Positions 10,802 to 22,960 of a DNA stretch of 64,000 nucleotides are shown here, piece after piece. Source of the DNA: Vibrio fortis (lineage in GTDB: Bacteria > Pseudomonadota > Gammaproteobacteria > Enterobacterales > Vibrionaceae). The first letter of the stretch is position 1. Each line of letters starts with the position of its first letter. Location: the NCBI RefSeq assembly GCF_024347475.1, contig NZ_AP025487.1, positions 2,914,001 to 2,978,000 of the forward strand, in the 5' to 3' direction. Under the pieces are notes generated by a model, which worked only from the letters and a program-made list of their open reading frames with translations, did not search any database and was not told the DNA's origin. A program made the translations under genes and the position numbers.

Positions 10802-11056
10802 TTAAATCTTCGCTTTTTCTAGAACTTTAACCAATGTCCAAGACTTAGTCTTAGACAGAGGACGACACTCAGCGATTTCAACTTTGTCGCCTAGGCCACA
10901 AGTGTTGTTCTCGTCGTGTGCGTGTACTTTAGTCGTGCGCTTAACGTATTTACCGTAAATTGGGTGTTTTACAGTACGCTCGATAGCAACAACGATAGAC
11001 TTGTCCATCTTGTCACTAATTACACGACCTTGCTGGATGCGGTTAGTTTCGCTCAT
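10802..11056 (-). CDS. rpsQ: 30S ribosomal protein S17
   Basis: 84 residues with the OB-fold motif [20 protein letters not shown] and [20 protein letters not shown] primary 16S rRNA binder. It is the last gene of the S10 operon and overlaps rpmC by one base, implying coupled translation. Confidence 0.98.
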   Translation of the reverse strand: MSETNRIQQGRVISDKMDKSIVVAIERTVKHPIYGKYVKRTTKVHAHDENNTCGLGDKVEIAECRPLSKTKSWTLVKVLEKAKI

Positions 11057-11247
11057 TATGCGCCTGCCTTTTCAGTCAAAACAGTTTTCACACGTGCGAT
11101 ATCACGGCGTACAGCTTTTAGAGTATGAGTTTGCTGAAGCTGACCAGTAGCAGCCTGCATGCGCAGGTTGAACTGTTCGCGTAGCAAATTCAATAGCTCA
11201 GCGTTAAGCTCTTCAACGTTCTTTTCGCGTAGATCTTGTGCTTTCAT
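11056..11247 (-). CDS. rpmC: 50S ribosomal protein L29
   Basis: 63 residues forming the usual two-helix hairpin ([20 protein letters not shown]). It lies beside L23 at the tunnel exit where trigger factor and SRP dock. It is one-base coupled to both rplP upstream and rpsQ downstream. Confidence 0.98.
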   Translation of the reverse strand: MKAQDLREKNVEELNAELLNLLREQFNLRMQAATGQLQQTHTLKAVRRDIARVKTVLTEKAGA

Positions 11248-11657
11248 TACATCACCTGCTTAGTTACAAAAGTAGTTTTAACAGGCAGTTTACGTGCCGC
11301 TAGGCGGAACGCTTCACGTGCCAACTCTTCTGGTACGCCATTCATTTCGTACATAACCTTACCAGGTTGGATTTGTGCTACCCAGTACTCAACGTTACCT
11401 TTACCTTTACCTTGACGAACTTCAAGAGGTTTTTCAGTAATCGGTTTGTCTGGGAAAATACGAATCCAGATTTGACCTTGACGCTTAATGTGACGTGTCA
11501 TAGCACGACGTGCCGCTTCGATCTGACGAGCAGTGATACGGCCACGGCCAACAGCTTTAAGACCGAATTCGCCGAAGCTTACTTCTGTGCCTTTAGCTAG
11601 ACCACGGTTACGACCAGTCTGAACCTTGCGGAACTTAGTACGTTTTGGTTGTAGCAT
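11247..11657 (-). CDS. rplP: 50S ribosomal protein L16
   Basis: 136 residues beginning [20 protein letters not shown] and including [20 protein letters not shown]. It contacts the A-site tRNA elbow and matures late in 50S assembly. S10 operon, 11 bp after rpsC. Confidence 0.98.
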   Translation of the reverse strand: MLQPKRTKFRKVQTGRNRGLAKGTEVSFGEFGLKAVGRGRITARQIEAARRAMTRHIKRQGQIWIRIFPDKPITEKPLEVRQGKGKGNVEYWVAQIQPGKVMYEMNGVPEELAREAFRLAARKLPVKTTFVTKQVM

Positions 11658-11668
11658 CGTTCGACTCC

Positions 11669-12367
11669 TTACTTACGGCCTTTACGCTGCTTCTTAGGCT
11701 TATCGCCTTTAGGCTCTACTGCGTTAGCAGCTGGCATACCGCCTAGAATCTCACCTTTAAAGATCCAAACTTTAATGCCGATCACACCGTATTGAGTGTG
11801 AGCCGAAGAAGTTGCGTAATCAATGTCTGCACGTAGAGTGTGTAGAGGCACACGGCCTTCACGGTACCACTCAGAACGTGCGATTTCAGCGCCGCCTAGA
11901 CGACCGCTTACTTCCACTTTGATACCTTTAGCGCCTAGACGCATAGCGTTTTGTACTGCGCGCTTCATAGCACGACGGAACATAACACGACGCTCTAGTT
12001 GAGACGCGATGCTATCAGCTACTAGCTGACCATCCAACTCAGGCTTACGTACTTCAGCGATGTTAATCTGCGCTGGTACACCTGCGATTTTAGCTACAGC
12101 TGCGCGTAGCTTCTCAACGTCTTCACCTTTCTTACCGATAACAACGCCAGGACGAGCTGTGTGAATTGTCACACGGATGCTCTTAGCTGGACGCTCGATA
12201 ACGATACGAGATAGTGATGCTTTTTGTAGTTCCTTAGTAAGGAACTGACGTACCTTGAAGTCGCCGTCTAGGTTGTCAGCGAAATCTTTGGTGTTAGCAA
12301 ACCATGTAGCATTCCAAGGCTTAACGATGCCAAGACGAATACCATTAGGATGTACTTTCTGACCCAT
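11669..12367 (-). CDS. rpsC: 30S ribosomal protein S3
   Basis: 232 residues beginning [20 protein letters not shown], with the KH domain ([18 protein letters not shown]) and a basic tail ([10 protein letters not shown]). Part of the mRNA entry channel and its helicase activity. S10 operon between rplV and rplP. Confidence 0.98.
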   Translation of the reverse strand: MGQKVHPNGIRLGIVKPWNATWFANTKDFADNLDGDFKVRQFLTKELQKASLSRIVIERPAKSIRVTIHTARPGVVIGKKGEDVEKLRAAVAKIAGVPAQINIAEVRKPELDGQLVADSIASQLERRVMFRRAMKRAVQNAMRLGAKGIKVEVSGRLGGAEIARSEWYREGRVPLHTLRADIDYATSSAHTQYGVIGIKVWIFKGEILGGMPAANAVEPKGDKPKKQRKGRK

Positions 12368-12385
12368 TGCTTACTCTCCTAGTCT

Positions 12386-12718
12386 CTAGCGATCTGCTAC
12401 AACAACAGTGATGTGGCTTGAACGCTTCAAGATACGATCCGCACGGCCTTTAGCACGAGGCATAATACGCTTCATGATAGGGCCCTCATCTACGAAGATT
12501 TTAGCGACATTTAGATCGTCGATATCTGCACCTTCGTTATGCTCCGCGTTTGCGATAGCTGACTCTAGAACTTTCTTAACTAGAACAGCAGCTTTTTTGT
12601 TGCTGAAAGTTAGAATTTCTAGAGCTTGGTCTACCGACTTACCGCGAATTTGGTCTGCAACTAAGCGAGCTTTCTGTGGAGAAATACGAGCAAAGTTATG
12701 TTTAGCTAAAGCTTCCAT
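12386..12718 (-). CDS. rplV: 50S ribosomal protein L22
   Basis: 110 residues from the second of two adjacent ATG codons (12716-12718). AGGAG is only three bases from the first ATG but six from the second, and 110 residues equals the E. coli length. The long beta-hairpin that lines the exit tunnel (around [20 protein letters not shown]) is intact. S10 operon. Confidence 0.96.
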   Translation of the reverse strand: MEALAKHNFARISPQKARLVADQIRGKSVDQALEILTFSNKKAAVLVKKVLESAIANAEHNEGADIDDLNVAKIFVDEGPIMKRIMPRAKGRADRILKRSSHITVVVADR

Positions 12719-12728
12719 CATCTACTCC

Positions 12729-13019
<291 letters not shown>

Positions 13020-13028
13020 TTATATAGA

Positions 13029-13853
<825 letters not shown>

Positions 13854-13868
13854 TTTTAACTACTCCTG

Positions 13869-14171
13869 TTATTCCGCGCCGCCAACGAAGTCAAGATCTT
13901 GACCTTCTTTCAAAGTAACGTAGGCTTTCTTAACGTCTGAACGACGGCCTTCACGCATACCTTGACGTTTGGTCTTACCCTTAAGAACAAGAGTATTTAC
14001 AGACTTAACTTCAACTTCAAATAGCTTTTCTACAGCTGCTTTGATCTCTTTTTTAGTCGCATCTTTAGCTACTTTGAAAACGATAGTGTTCGCTTTCTCA
14101 GCTGCCATAGTTGCTTTTTCAGAGATGTGCGGAGCACGTAGAACTTTTAAGATACGCTCTTCAGTGATCAT
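13869..14171 (-). CDS. rplW: 50S ribosomal protein L23
   Basis: 100 residues with [20 protein letters not shown] near the start and the extended loop [18 protein letters not shown] that reaches into the tunnel. It is the docking site for trigger factor. It overlaps rplD by four bases (ATGA), consistent with translational coupling. Confidence 0.98.
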   Translation of the reverse strand: MITEERILKVLRAPHISEKATMAAEKANTIVFKVAKDATKKEIKAAVEKLFEVEVKSVNTLVLKGKTKRQGMREGRRSDVKKAYVTLKEGQDLDFVGGAE

Positions 14172-14770
14172 GCTAGCGACTCCTCAACTTGCTTAACTGC
14201 GTCAGCAGTCATTAGAACCTTGTCAAACGCAATTAGAGATACTGGGTCGATACCAGCAACGTCACGCGCGTCAACTTTGTAAAGGTTACGAGCAGCTAAG
14301 AATAGATTTTCATCTACTTCGCCAGTAACAATCAGAACGTCGCTTAGCTCAAGCTCTTTAAGCTTAGCTACAAGTTCTTTTGTTTTTGGTGCTTCTACTG
14401 AGAAGTTATCAACAACGATTAGACGCTCTTGACGAACAAGCTCAGAAAGAATGCTCTTCATAGCACCACGGTACATTTTCTTGTTTACTTTTTGGCTGTG
14501 ATCTTGAGGTTTCGCAGCAAAAGTAACACCACCTGTACGCCAGATTGGGCTACGAATTGTACCAGCACGTGCGCGGCCAGTACCTTTTTGACGCCATGGC
14601 TTAGCGCCACCGCCAGATACTTCAGAACGAGTCTTTTGAGCACGAGTACCTTGACGAGCACCTGCTGCGTATGCAACAACTACTTGGTGTACAAGAGCTT
14701 CGTTGAAGTCACGTCCGAAAGTAGTCTCGGAAACAGTTAGTGCATCAGCACCTTTAACCATCAATTCCAT
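14168..14770 (-). CDS. rplD: 50S ribosomal protein L4 (autoregulator of the S10 operon)
   Basis: 200 residues with the long tunnel-lining loop ([20 protein letters not shown]). In E. coli L4 also binds the S10 leader and represses both transcription and translation of the operon. A long structured leader before rpsJ is present here, consistent with that control. It is encoded third in the operon. Confidence 0.98.
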   Translation of the reverse strand: MELMVKGADALTVSETTFGRDFNEALVHQVVVAYAAGARQGTRAQKTRSEVSGGGAKPWRQKGTGRARAGTIRSPIWRTGGVTFAAKPQDHSQKVNKKMYRGAMKSILSELVRQERLIVVDNFSVEAPKTKELVAKLKELELSDVLIVTGEVDENLFLAARNLYKVDARDVAGIDPVSLIAFDKVLMTADAVKQVEESLA

Positions 14771-14786
14771 TACTTACTCCTAGACG

Positions 14787-15416
14787 TTATGCTTTAACAG
14801 CAGGTTTTACGATCACGTTGCCGCCTGTTGAGCCTGGTACTGCACCTTTAATAAGAAGCAGATTGCGCTCAGCGTCAACACGTACGATCTCTAGGTTTTG
14901 AGTCGTTACACGCTCAGCACCCATGTGACCTGCCATTTTCTTGCCTTTAAACACGCGACCTGGAGTTTGACATTGGCCAATTGAACCCGGTGCACGGTGA
15001 GACAAAGAGTTACCGTGAGTCATATCTTGAGTAGAGAAGTTCCAACGCTTAACTGCGCCTTGGAAGCCTTTACCTTTAGATGTACCAGTAACGTCTACTT
15101 TTTTAATTTCGTTGAAAAGTTCTACGTTTAGCTCAGCGCCAACTTCAAACTCTTCGCCGTTTTCTAAACGGAATTCCCAAAGACCGCGGCCTGCTTCAAC
15201 ACCCGCTTTCGCGAAGTGACCAGCTTCAGGCTTAGTTACACGGTTAGCTTTCTTAGCACCAGTAGTTACTTGGATTGCTGCGTAGCCGTCGTTCTCTAGA
15301 GTTTTAACTTGAGAAATACGGTTCGCTTCAACCTCAACAACAGTTACTGGGATAGAAACGCCTTCTTCAGTAAATACGCGGGTCATACCCACTTTACGTC
15401 CGACTAGACCAATCAT
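14787..15416 (-). CDS. rplC: 50S ribosomal protein L3
   Basis: 209 residues beginning [20 protein letters not shown]. The loop near the peptidyl-transferase centre ([20 protein letters not shown]) includes the glutamine that is methylated by PrmB in E. coli. A primary nucleator of 50S assembly. S10 operon, 14 bp after rpsJ. Confidence 0.98.
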   Translation of the reverse strand: MIGLVGRKVGMTRVFTEEGVSIPVTVVEVEANRISQVKTLENDGYAAIQVTTGAKKANRVTKPEAGHFAKAGVEAGRGLWEFRLENGEEFEVGAELNVELFNEIKKVDVTGTSKGKGFQGAVKRWNFSTQDMTHGNSLSHRAPGSIGQCQTPGRVFKGKKMAGHMGAERVTTQNLEIVRVDAERNLLLIKGAVPGSTGGNVIVKPAVKA

Positions 15417-15430
15417 TATTCTTATCTCCC

Positions 15431-15985
<555 letters not shown>

Positions 15986-15991
15986 CGGTGC

Positions 15992-16019
15992 ATTATACAG
16001 ATCACACTTTGGTATGCAA
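15992..16019 (-). promoter_or_regulatory. Promoter of the S10 operon
   Basis: On the minus strand, TTGCAT (16014-16019), a 16-bp spacer and a perfect TATAAT (15992-15997) preceded by CTG. The predicted start is near 15985. Confidence 0.8.
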
Positions 16020-16080
16020 GTGGTGTTTGAAAATTAATCGCGAAAACTTCAAGCCCGACCTACCAGCCCCTTATATAACG

Positions 16081-16117
16081 CAAAAAGCAGAGGCAAGGTG
16101 CTCTCTGCTTTTTGCGA
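16081..16117 (-). terminator. Terminator after bfr
   Basis: CAAAAAGCAGAG (16081-16092) pairs with CTCTGCTTTTTG (16103-16114), and the minus strand ends in TTTTTG. It isolates the bfr transcript from the S10 promoter. The stem is symmetrical, so it may act on both strands. Confidence 0.8.
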
Positions 16118-16145
16118 TAATCTTACCGATTTTAACTAACTACTT

Positions 16146-16631
16146 TTAGCCATCGTCATCTTCATCAACATATTGAGCTTGTAGGTAGTTTTGGATTCCT
16201 GTCATTTTAACAAGACCTAGCTGTGTTTCTAACCAGTCAACGTGTTCCTCTTCGTCTTCCAATATTTCAAGGAACAGATCACGTGATACATAGTCATGAA
16301 TATCTTCGGCATAAGCGATGGCATTTTTCAGATCCGGAATGGCCTCCATCTCTAAAGCTAAATCGCACTCCAACATTTCCTGGGTATCTTCACCTATTTT
16401 GAGTTTACCTAAGTCTTGCAGATTAGGTAGCCCTTCGAGAAACAAGATTCGTTCTATCAGGTGGTCGGCATGTTTCATCTCGTCAATAGATTCATGATAT
16501 TCCTTATCAGCCAAATGCTTTAGACCCCAGTCTTTGTACATTCGCGCATGAAGAAAATATTGGTTAATGGCAACCAGCTCGTTACCAAGAATTTTATTGA
16601 GATGTTGAATTATGATTGGATCGCCTTTCAT
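16146..16631 (-). CDS. bfr: Bacterioferritin
   Basis: 161 residues from the ATG at 16629-16631: AGGAG lies nine bases upstream of it, whereas a GTG two codons earlier would be only three bases away. Ferroxidase and haem ligands are all present in E. coli numbering: Glu18, Glu51, His54, Glu94, Glu127, His130 and the haem-binding Met52. It stores iron as a 24-mer. The bfd gene upstream on the same strand encodes the ferredoxin that reduces and mobilises the core. The short acidic tail (VDEDDDG) is a little longer than in E. coli. Confidence 0.97.
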   Translation of the reverse strand: MKGDPIIIQHLNKILGNELVAINQYFLHARMYKDWGLKHLADKEYHESIDEMKHADHLIERILFLEGLPNLQDLGKLKIGEDTQEMLECDLALEMEAIPDLKNAIAYAEDIHDYVSRDLFLEILEDEEEHVDWLETQLGLVKMTGIQNYLQAQYVDEDDDG

Positions 16632-16711
16632 GAGCACACTCTCCTCTTCGGTTCTTCTAACTGTAGAACCAAATCGAGAAGTGTCAAAAAGCTTGGTTAA
16701 GTTCTAAGTAA

Positions 16712-16900
16712 CTAACCAGCTTGCTTAAACAATGTGGCGGCGCTTTCGTTGATGATTTCTTTCGCTGAACGTACACACTTTCCGCATTGACTGCCGAGTG
16801 CCGTACATTTCTTAATTCCTTTTATATCAGTAATGCCCTCTTCAACAACGAGTTTTCGGATTTTCTTATCCGATACTCCATGGCATAAACAGACGTACAT
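16712..16900 (-). CDS. bfd: Bacterioferritin-associated ferredoxin
   Basis: 62 residues from the ATG at 16898-16900 (MYVCLCHGVSDKKIRKLV); an upstream TTG extension is not favoured. Cysteines 4, 6, 39 and 42 are the [2Fe-2S] ligands of the BFD fold. It binds bacterioferritin and transfers electrons to release iron. A possible Fur site lies about 40 bp upstream, fitting induction under iron limitation. Confidence 0.95.
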   Translation of the reverse strand: MYVCLCHGVSDKKIRKLVVEEGITDIKGIKKCTALGSQCGKCVRSAKEIINESAATLFKQAG

Positions 16901-17145
16901 ATTCAAACCTAAACTTATAACTTGAGATTAAATATAAAGAGGAATCATTCTTATTACCAGTCTTATCTTTTACTACTGTTAGACCGTTTTGTTATAGAAA
17001 AATCATGCTTTTCACAGATGGGAACACTTAGCGAAACTGCGTTAAGACTATATTCTGCTAAGTAATTGTATTACCGGATATTAGAGGTACGCGTTAATAG
17101 CGCATTTCAAAGTTTTCTTATAACCACTCGTATTTTACTCAAAAT
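16901..17145. other. Gap between bfd and the tuf terminator
   Basis: About 245 bases with no credible gene. The bfd-proximal 60 bases are AT-rich and hold the possible Fur site. Short open frames here lack ribosome-binding sites. No tRNA is present, in contrast to the tRNA-linked tufB locus of E. coli. Confidence 0.6.
16942..16956 (-). promoter_or_regulatory. Possible Fur box upstream of bfd
   Basis: The minus strand reads TAATAAGAATGATTC, matching about 10 of 14 informative positions of the Fur 7-1-7 motif. Bfd is iron-repressed in enteric bacteria. The match is imperfect and is offered as a candidate only. Confidence 0.4.
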
Positions 17146-17175
17146 AAAAAAGGGAAGCCGAAGCCTCCCTTTTTA
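17146..17175 (-). terminator. Terminator after tuf
   Basis: AAAAAGGGA..GC pairs with GC..TCCCTTTTT around a CGAA loop, with one mismatch. Both strands have A/T runs; in context it ends the str operon. Confidence 0.85.
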
Positions 17176-17218
17176 TGATGCGCCTCTTCTAATGAAGAGA
17201 GAGCAAAATCATTCGTTA

Positions 17219-18403
17219 TTAAGCGAAGATTTTAGCTACAACACCAGCACCTACAGTACGGCCACCTTCACGGATAGCGAAACGTAGGCCTTCGTCCATT
17301 GCGATTGGAGCGATTAGCTCAACAGTCATTTGAACGTTATCACCTGGCATTACCATCTCTACGCCTTCTGGTAGAGTGATGTCGCCTGTTACGTCAGTTG
17401 TACGGAAGTAGAACTGTGGACGGTAACCTTTGAAGAAAGGAGTGTGACGGCCGCCTTCATCTTTAGAAAGTACGTACACTTCTGACTCAAATTTAGTGTG
17501 TGGGTTGATAGAACCTTTAGCAGATAGTACTTGACCACGTTCAACTTCGTCACGCTTAGTACCACGTAGAAGTGCACCAACGTTCTCACCTGCACGACCT
17601 TCGTCAAGAAGCTTACGGAACATCTCAACACCAGTACAAGTAGTCATTGTTGTTTCTTTGATACCAACGATTTCTACTTCGTCACCTACGCGTAGGATAC
17701 CACGCTCGATACGACCAGTTACAACAGTACCACGACCTTGGATCGAGAATACGTCTTCGATTGGTAGTAGGAACGGTTGGTCTACTGCACGCTCTGGCTC
17801 TGGGATGTAAGAATCTAGTGCTTCTGCAAGCTCAACGATCTTGTCTTCCCATTGCTTCTCGCCGTTTAGTGCGCCAAGAGCTGAACCTTGGATTACTGGT
17901 AGATCATCACCTGGGAATTCGTACTCAGAAAGAAGTTCACGAACTTCCATTTCTACTAGTTCTAGTAGCTCTTCGTCATCAACCATGTCACATTTGTTCA
18001 TGAATACGATGATGTAAGGGATACCAACTTGACGACCAAGTAGGATGTGCTCACGAGTTTGAGGCATTGGGCCGTCAGTCGCAGCAACAACTAGGATACC
18101 GCCGTCCATTTGTGCAGCACCAGTGATCATGTTTTTAACATAATCCGCGTGTCCTGGACAGTCTACGTGTGCGTAGTGACGTGATGGAGTGTCGTACTCA
18201 ACGTGAGAAGTTGCGATTGTGATACCGCGCTCACGCTCTTCTGGAGCGTTATCGATAGATGCGAAGTCTTTCGCTTCACCACCGTACACTTTTGCAAGTG
18301 TAGTACAGATAGCAGCAGTTAGAGTTGTTTTACCGTGGTCAACGTGGCCGATAGTACCAACGTTTACGTGCGGTTTCGTACGTTCAAATTTTTCTTTAGA
18401 CAC
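17219..18403 (-). CDS. tuf: Elongation factor Tu
   Basis: 394 residues, the E. coli length, read from a GTG start with AAGGAA nine bases upstream. The GTPase P-loop GHVDHGKT is at 19-26, with DCPGHADYV and NKCD as later G motifs. The C-terminal barrel domains are complete. It delivers aminoacyl-tRNA to the ribosome. It is the last gene of the str operon after fusA, across a 148-bp gap that contains a small hairpin (CGACCA/TGGTCG, 18435-18450) about 30 bases before the start. A second tuf copy, usual in Vibrio, is not in this window. Confidence 0.99.
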   Translation of the reverse strand: MSKEKFERTKPHVNVGTIGHVDHGKTTLTAAICTTLAKVYGGEAKDFASIDNAPEERERGITIATSHVEYDTPSRHYAHVDCPGHADYVKNMITGAAQMDGGILVVAATDGPMPQTREHILLGRQVGIPYIIVFMNKCDMVDDEELLELVEMEVRELLSEYEFPGDDLPVIQGSALGALNGEKQWEDKIVELAEALDSYIPEPERAVDQPFLLPIEDVFSIQGRGTVVTGRIERGILRVGDEVEIVGIKETTMTTCTGVEMFRKLLDEGRAGENVGALLRGTKRDEVERGQVLSAKGSINPHTKFESEVYVLSKDEGGRHTPFFKGYRPQFYFRTTDVTGDITLPEGVEMVMPGDNVQMTVELIAPIAMDEGLRFAIREGGRTVGAGVVAKIFA

Positions 18404-18551
18404 GATCGTGTTCCTTCCTAGTTATGATTCGCCACGACCATTATTGGTCGAGACGCGCCAGAAATTGCTATTTTATGCGCCAACTCTCGTTAGCGCAATA
18501 TTTGGACGCATTAGATCTTTCAAAAAAATGAAAAAAATGCAGCCCTATTGT

Positions 18552-20648
18552 TTAACCACGCTCTGCAATGATTGCTTTTGCAACATTGTTTGGCACTTCA
18601 GCGTACTCACTAAACTCCATAGAGTAAGAAGCACGACCTTGTGTCGCAGAACGTAAATCAGTTGAATAACCGAACATGACAGACAACGGAACTTGTGCAC
18701 GAATTATCTTCAGGCCAGCTGTCCCCTCGTCCATACCTTCGATGATGCCGCGACGACGGTTAATATCGCCAACAACGTCACCCATCCAGTCTTCTGGAGT
18801 AGTTACTTCAACTTTCATCATAGGCTCAAGCAGAACCGGTTGCGCTTCTAGTGCACCCGTTCTGAAAGCCATAGAGGCAGCGATTGTAAACGCCATCTCA
18901 CTTGAATCTGTTTCATGGTAAGAACCATCATATAGTGTAGCTTTGATATCCAGAACTGGGTAGCCAGCAAGCACACCATTGTTCATCTGCTCTTCAACGC
19001 CTTTGGCCACTGAAGCGATAAACTCTTTTGGTACAGTACCATTGGCAATTTCATCCACGAAGACAAAGCCTTCGCCAACTTCTGATGGTTCCAGTTTCAG
19101 CCACACGTGACCGTACTGACCTTTACCACCGTGTTCACGGATAAATTTACCTTCCGCTTTCGCTGTACCACGAATTGTTTCACGGTAAGCCACTTGCGGA
19201 TTACCAACGTTGCAGTTCACGCTAAATTCGCGCTTCATACGGTCAACGATGATATCTAAGTGTAGTTCACCCATACCAGAAATCAGAGTCTGGCCTGTTT
19301 CGTCGTCCATATCGACGCGGAACGATGGGTCTTCTGCTGCTAGCTTAGCTAGAGCAATTGTCATTTTATCTTGATCAGCTTGTGAGCTTGGCTCTACAAC
19401 GATCTGGATAACTGGATCTGGGAACTCCATGCGTTCAAGAACAATCTTATGGTTCTGGTCACATAGCGTTTCGCCGGTAGTCACTTCTTTCAAACCAATA
19501 ATGGCTGCGATGTCACCAGCTCGTACTTCTTTCACTTCTTCACGCTTATTTGAGTGCATTTGTACAATGCGCCCTAGACGTTCACGCTGTTTCTTCACTG
19601 AGTTGTAAGCCGTTTTACCACTTTCAACCACACCAGAGTAAACACGGATGAAGGTTAGAGTACCAACGAATGGGTCGGTTGCGATCTTAAATGCAAGTGC
19701 AGAGAACGGTTCGTTGTCATCTGCGTGACGCTCTGCTTCATTCTCGTCTTCGTCGATACCTTTGATTGCAGGTACATCAACTGGAGAAGGAAGGAAATCA
19801 ACCACTGCATCAAGAACAGCTTGTACGCCTTTGTTTTTGAATGCACTACCACAAGTTGCCAGTACAATTTCATTGTTAAGGGTACGAGTACGAAGGCCTA
19901 GCTTAATCTCTTCTTCTGATAGTTCACCTTCTTCAAGGTACTTATCCATCAGCTCTTCAGAGGCTTCAGCCGCCGCTTCAATAAGTTCTGTACGATATTC
20001 TTCCGCCATTTCTTGCATGTCTGCAGGAATGTCTTCGTACGTAAACGTCATGCCTTGGTCAGCTTCGTTCCAGTTAATTGCCTTCATCTTGATAAGATCG
20101 ACAACACCTTGGAAGTTTTCTTCGGCACCGATGTTCAATTGAATTGGAACAGGTGTCGCGCCTAAGCGATCCTTGATTTGATCAATTACACGTAGGAAGT
20201 CTGCGCCTGTACGGTCCATTTTGTTAACGAAAACCATACGAGGAACTTGGTACTTGTCGGCTTGACGCCATACTGTCTCTGATTGAGGTTCAACACCAGA
20301 CGAGCCACAGAACACAACAACTGCGCCATCAAGTACACGAAGAGAACGTTCTACTTCAATCGTGAAGTCAACGTGTCCAGGAGTGTCGATGATGTTGATA
20401 CGGTGATCTGGGAATTGAGCTTCCATACCACGCCAAAACGTAGTGGTTGCTGCTGAAGTGATTGTGATACCACGTTCTTGCTCTTGCTCCATCCAGTCCA
20501 TGGTTGCTGCACCATCGTGAACTTCGCCGATTTTGTGAGAAAGACCGGTATAGAACAGAATACGTTCACTTGTGGTTGTTTTACCTGCATCTACGTGAGC
20601 AACAATACCGATATTACGGTAGCGCTCAATAGGAGTTTTACGAGCCAC
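18552..20648 (-). CDS. fusA: Elongation factor G
   Basis: 698 residues. The P-loop AHVDAGKTT (18-26), DTPGHVDF and NKMDR give an intact GTPase, followed by domains II-V to the end. It drives translocation and, with RRF, ribosome recycling. It is encoded between rpsG and tuf. The 151-bp gap upstream is unusually rich in perfect inverted repeats, described separately. Confidence 0.99.
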   Translation of the reverse strand: MARKTPIERYRNIGIVAHVDAGKTTTSERILFYTGLSHKIGEVHDGAATMDWMEQEQERGITITSAATTTFWRGMEAQFPDHRINIIDTPGHVDFTIEVERSLRVLDGAVVVFCGSSGVEPQSETVWRQADKYQVPRMVFVNKMDRTGADFLRVIDQIKDRLGATPVPIQLNIGAEENFQGVVDLIKMKAINWNEADQGMTFTYEDIPADMQEMAEEYRTELIEAAAEASEELMDKYLEEGELSEEEIKLGLRTRTLNNEIVLATCGSAFKNKGVQAVLDAVVDFLPSPVDVPAIKGIDEDENEAERHADDNEPFSALAFKIATDPFVGTLTFIRVYSGVVESGKTAYNSVKKQRERLGRIVQMHSNKREEVKEVRAGDIAAIIGLKEVTTGETLCDQNHKIVLERMEFPDPVIQIVVEPSSQADQDKMTIALAKLAAEDPSFRVDMDDETGQTLISGMGELHLDIIVDRMKREFSVNCNVGNPQVAYRETIRGTAKAEGKFIREHGGKGQYGHVWLKLEPSEVGEGFVFVDEIANGTVPKEFIASVAKGVEEQMNNGVLAGYPVLDIKATLYDGSYHETDSSEMAFTIAASMAFRTGALEAQPVLLEPMMKVEVTTPEDWMGDVVGDINRRRGIIEGMDEGTAGLKIIRAQVPLSVMFGYSTDLRSATQGRASYSMEFSEYAEVPNNVAKAIIAERG

Positions 20649-20676
20649 GGTTGAATCCTCTTTACTTAGAGACTTA

Positions 20677-20790
20677 GGGACTATTGCTATATCCAGATTA
20701 GTTGCTAAAAAAGCATCCCTCTAGAAATAGCAATAGTTCCTAGCATACGCATAGGAACTAAAGAAGTGCTGCAAGGAACCTTGCAGCACT
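20677..20790 (-). other. Structured rpsG-fusA intercistronic region with overlapping hairpins
   Basis: Three inverted repeats follow one another in the transcript. Hairpin A: a 12-bp repeat, AGTGCTGCAAGG (20765-20776) with CCTTGCAGCACT (20779-20790). Hairpin B: TAGTTCCTA (20734-20742) with TAGGAACTA (20752-20760). Hairpin C: ACTATTGCTAT (20680-20690) with ATAGCAATAGT (20727-20737). B and C share bases 20734-20737 and cannot both form in full. E. coli has only a short gap at this position. No T run typical of a terminator follows A. Confidence 0.75.
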
Positions 20791-20799
20791 GAAAAGGTA

Positions 20800-21270
20800 T
20801 TACCAACGGTAATGAGCGAACGCTTTGTTTGCGTCAGCCATGCGGTGAACGTCTTCACGTTTCTTAACCGCAGTACCTTTGTTCTCAGACGCGTCTAGCA
20901 TTTCAGCTGCTAGGCGTTGAGCCATAGATTTTTCACCACGCTTACGCGCAGCTTCAACTACCCAACGCATAGCAAGTGCGTTACGGCGAACCGGACGTAC
21001 TTCTACAGGTACTTGGTAAGTTGAACCACCTACACGGCGAGATTTAACCTCTACCGCTGGGCGAACATTTTCAAGAGCTTCTTCAAATACAGCTAAGTGA
21101 TCTTTACCAGATTTCTCAGCCATTGCATCTAGTGCAGTGTAAACGATTTTTTCTGCAGTAGATTTCTTACCGTCAACCATTAGGATGTTAACGAATTTTG
21201 CCAGCAGTTCAGATTTGAACTTTGGATCTGGAAGGATCTTACGCTGACCGATGACGCGACGACGTGGCAT
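20800..21270 (-). CDS. rpsG: 30S ribosomal protein S7
   Basis: 156 residues beginning [20 protein letters not shown]. The exit-site beta-hairpin ([15 protein letters not shown]) is present. It nucleates the small-subunit head. In E. coli S7 represses the str operon by binding between rpsL and rpsG; the matching 97-bp gap here has the same length class. Confidence 0.98.
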   Translation of the reverse strand: MPRRRVIGQRKILPDPKFKSELLAKFVNILMVDGKKSTAEKIVYTALDAMAEKSGKDHLAVFEEALENVRPAVEVKSRRVGGSTYQVPVEVRPVRRNALAMRWVVEAARKRGEKSMAQRLAAEMLDASENKGTAVKKREDVHRMADANKAFAHYRW

Positions 21271-21367
21271 GGATTTTCTCCGTTGTCTTCTTCAGGTTAT
21301 CCAAAACTTTTCAGTTTCTTCAAAAATTAAAATTAATTCAGTGTTTGGCCTTACTTAACGGATACCA
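21271..21367 (-). promoter_or_regulatory. rpsL-rpsG intercistronic region, probable S7 target
   Basis: The 97-nt gap is almost the same length as the E. coli gap that S7 binds for translational feedback. Conservation is inferred from position and size; I did not verify the S7-binding fold. Confidence 0.45.
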
Positions 21368-21745
<378 letters not shown>

Positions 21746-21823
21746 CTAGCTCCTGAAATTTACTTGAAAGTAAGCTTTGTGAAAAATCTATCCCTAACTA
21801 CACGTGGCAATTAGGGACGCAAA

Positions 21824-21852
21824 ATTCTATTCAGCAGTGGGATGTGTGTCAA
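21824..21852 (-). promoter_or_regulatory. Promoter of the str operon
   Basis: On the minus strand, a perfect TTGACA (21847-21852), a 17-bp spacer and TAGAAT (21824-21829). It lies between tusB and rpsL with a start near 21817. Confidence 0.88.
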
Positions 21853-21923
21853 GAAATATACAGATCTTTTTTAGCCATCTAGAGCTAAGGATGCTCTATT
21901 CGGTCGATAAAAGTGGGAAAGGA

Positions 21924-22199
21924 CTACCAAGTGATGGATTGTTGATGCTGCTCGGTGAGCGTAACGAAGCCCAAATAGTCCACTTTTGTTAATGATTCCG
22001 ACACAAGAGTTTGCAAACCACGGCTGTTGAGATCTGGCTCCAGCACAGACACTTCTTCGATATCCATTAACTGCTGCGCAAGCTCATGACTTGGCAATGT
22101 TGCGTAAACCGCCTCTTCAGTTAACAATAAGTGTTCGCCAGGCTGACGATAGGTGAGTGCGAGACTGAGCTTTTCAATCGTCTTGATGATGTGCAGCAT
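21924..22199 (-). CDS. tusB: Sulfurtransferase complex subunit TusB
   Basis: 91 residues beginning MLHIIKTIEKLSLALTYRQP, the DsrH/TusB family size. It joins TusC and TusD in the hexamer that relays sulfur from TusA to TusE for 2-thiolation of tRNA wobble uridines. It is last of the tusDCB set, nine bases after tusC, and directly precedes the str promoter as in E. coli. Confidence 0.92.
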   Translation of the reverse strand: MLHIIKTIEKLSLALTYRQPGEHLLLTEEAVYATLPSHELAQQLMDIEEVSVLEPDLNSRGLQTLVSESLTKVDYLGFVTLTEQHQQSITW

Positions 22200-22208
22200 G
22201 TTAAACCT

Positions 22209-22565
22209 CTAAAATGTGAGTATCTGGTCGCATTGCGCAAATTGCTGCGCCATAGCACTTGGGGCCAACACTTGAGTATCAATCACGAGTTGCTCACTCG
22301 ATAGTCCAAAGCGCTGTAAACTCTGCTCACATACATAGACCTGCTCGATATCGTAAAGCTCCATCAATTTAAATGCTGCGATATAATCGCGAGATAAAGA
22401 CTCTCTTGGTTGCTGCTGTTCTAGCAGTTGTGTCACCCCATTACCGACAAAAAACACTGAGATCTCTTCGGTATAAGCTGATGCCGCTAGTAGCGCATCC
22501 AGGCCTTCTCTGCCCGATGCAGTACTATGAGGAAAGCTGTTAAATACGTACCCTAACTTTTTCAA
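22209..22565 (-). CDS. tusC: Sulfurtransferase complex subunit TusC
   Basis: 118 residues beginning [20 protein letters not shown], the DsrF/TusC family opening that binds the partner subunits. Its ATG overlaps the tusD stop by four bases (ATGA), so the two are probably translated as a coupled unit. Confidence 0.93.
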   Translation of the reverse strand: MKKLGYVFNSFPHSTASGREGLDALLAASAYTEEISVFFVGNGVTQLLEQQQPRESLSRDYIAAFKLMELYDIEQVYVCEQSLQRFGLSSEQLVIDTQVLAPSAMAQQFAQCDQILTF

Positions 22566-22960
22566 AACTGTACTACCCTATCGTGAGTCAACATTGCCTC
22601 AGCCAGGCTACCTAAACCCGCTTGCTCAAAACCTTCTGCCAAGTTATGGCTATCAAGCTGATGTTGATTCGCTTCGTCTTCGCTCACCACACCTCGACGC
22701 AATGCCGCTGCCACACAAGTTTCCAATCGAACCTCATGTTGTGACGCTAACTTTTGCCATGCTCCAGCAAGATCGAATTCGTCATTAGCCGGTACGGTCA
22801 GTGCTGAACCATTGCTCACGCCGTCTTGATAGAAGAAGACACTCTTGAGTTGGTGTCCTCTCTCTATCACTGCAAGCGCAAACTGGTAGGCATTTTTCGC
22901 AGACTGGGAGCCGTAGATTGGCCCATTAACTAACAGGGTATACGTTAGGCTTGAACTCAA
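22562..22960 (-). CDS. tusD: Sulfurtransferase complex subunit TusD
   Basis: 132 residues of the DsrE/TusD family. The active-site cysteine that carries the persulfide is in [13 protein letters not shown], near residue 80. It overlaps yheO by four bases upstream and tusC by four downstream. Confidence 0.94.
   Translation of the reverse strand: MSSSLTYTLLVNGPIYGSQSAKNAYQFALAVIERGHQLKSVFFYQDGVSNGSALTVPANDEFDLAGAWQKLASQHEVRLETCVAAALRRGVVSEDEANQHQLDSHNLAEGFEQAGLGSLAEAMLTHDRVVQF

Noticed and set aside
17066..17287. A 73-residue plus-strand frame between bfd and tuf
   Set aside because: It runs through the tuf terminator into antisense tuf and lacks a ribosome-binding site.
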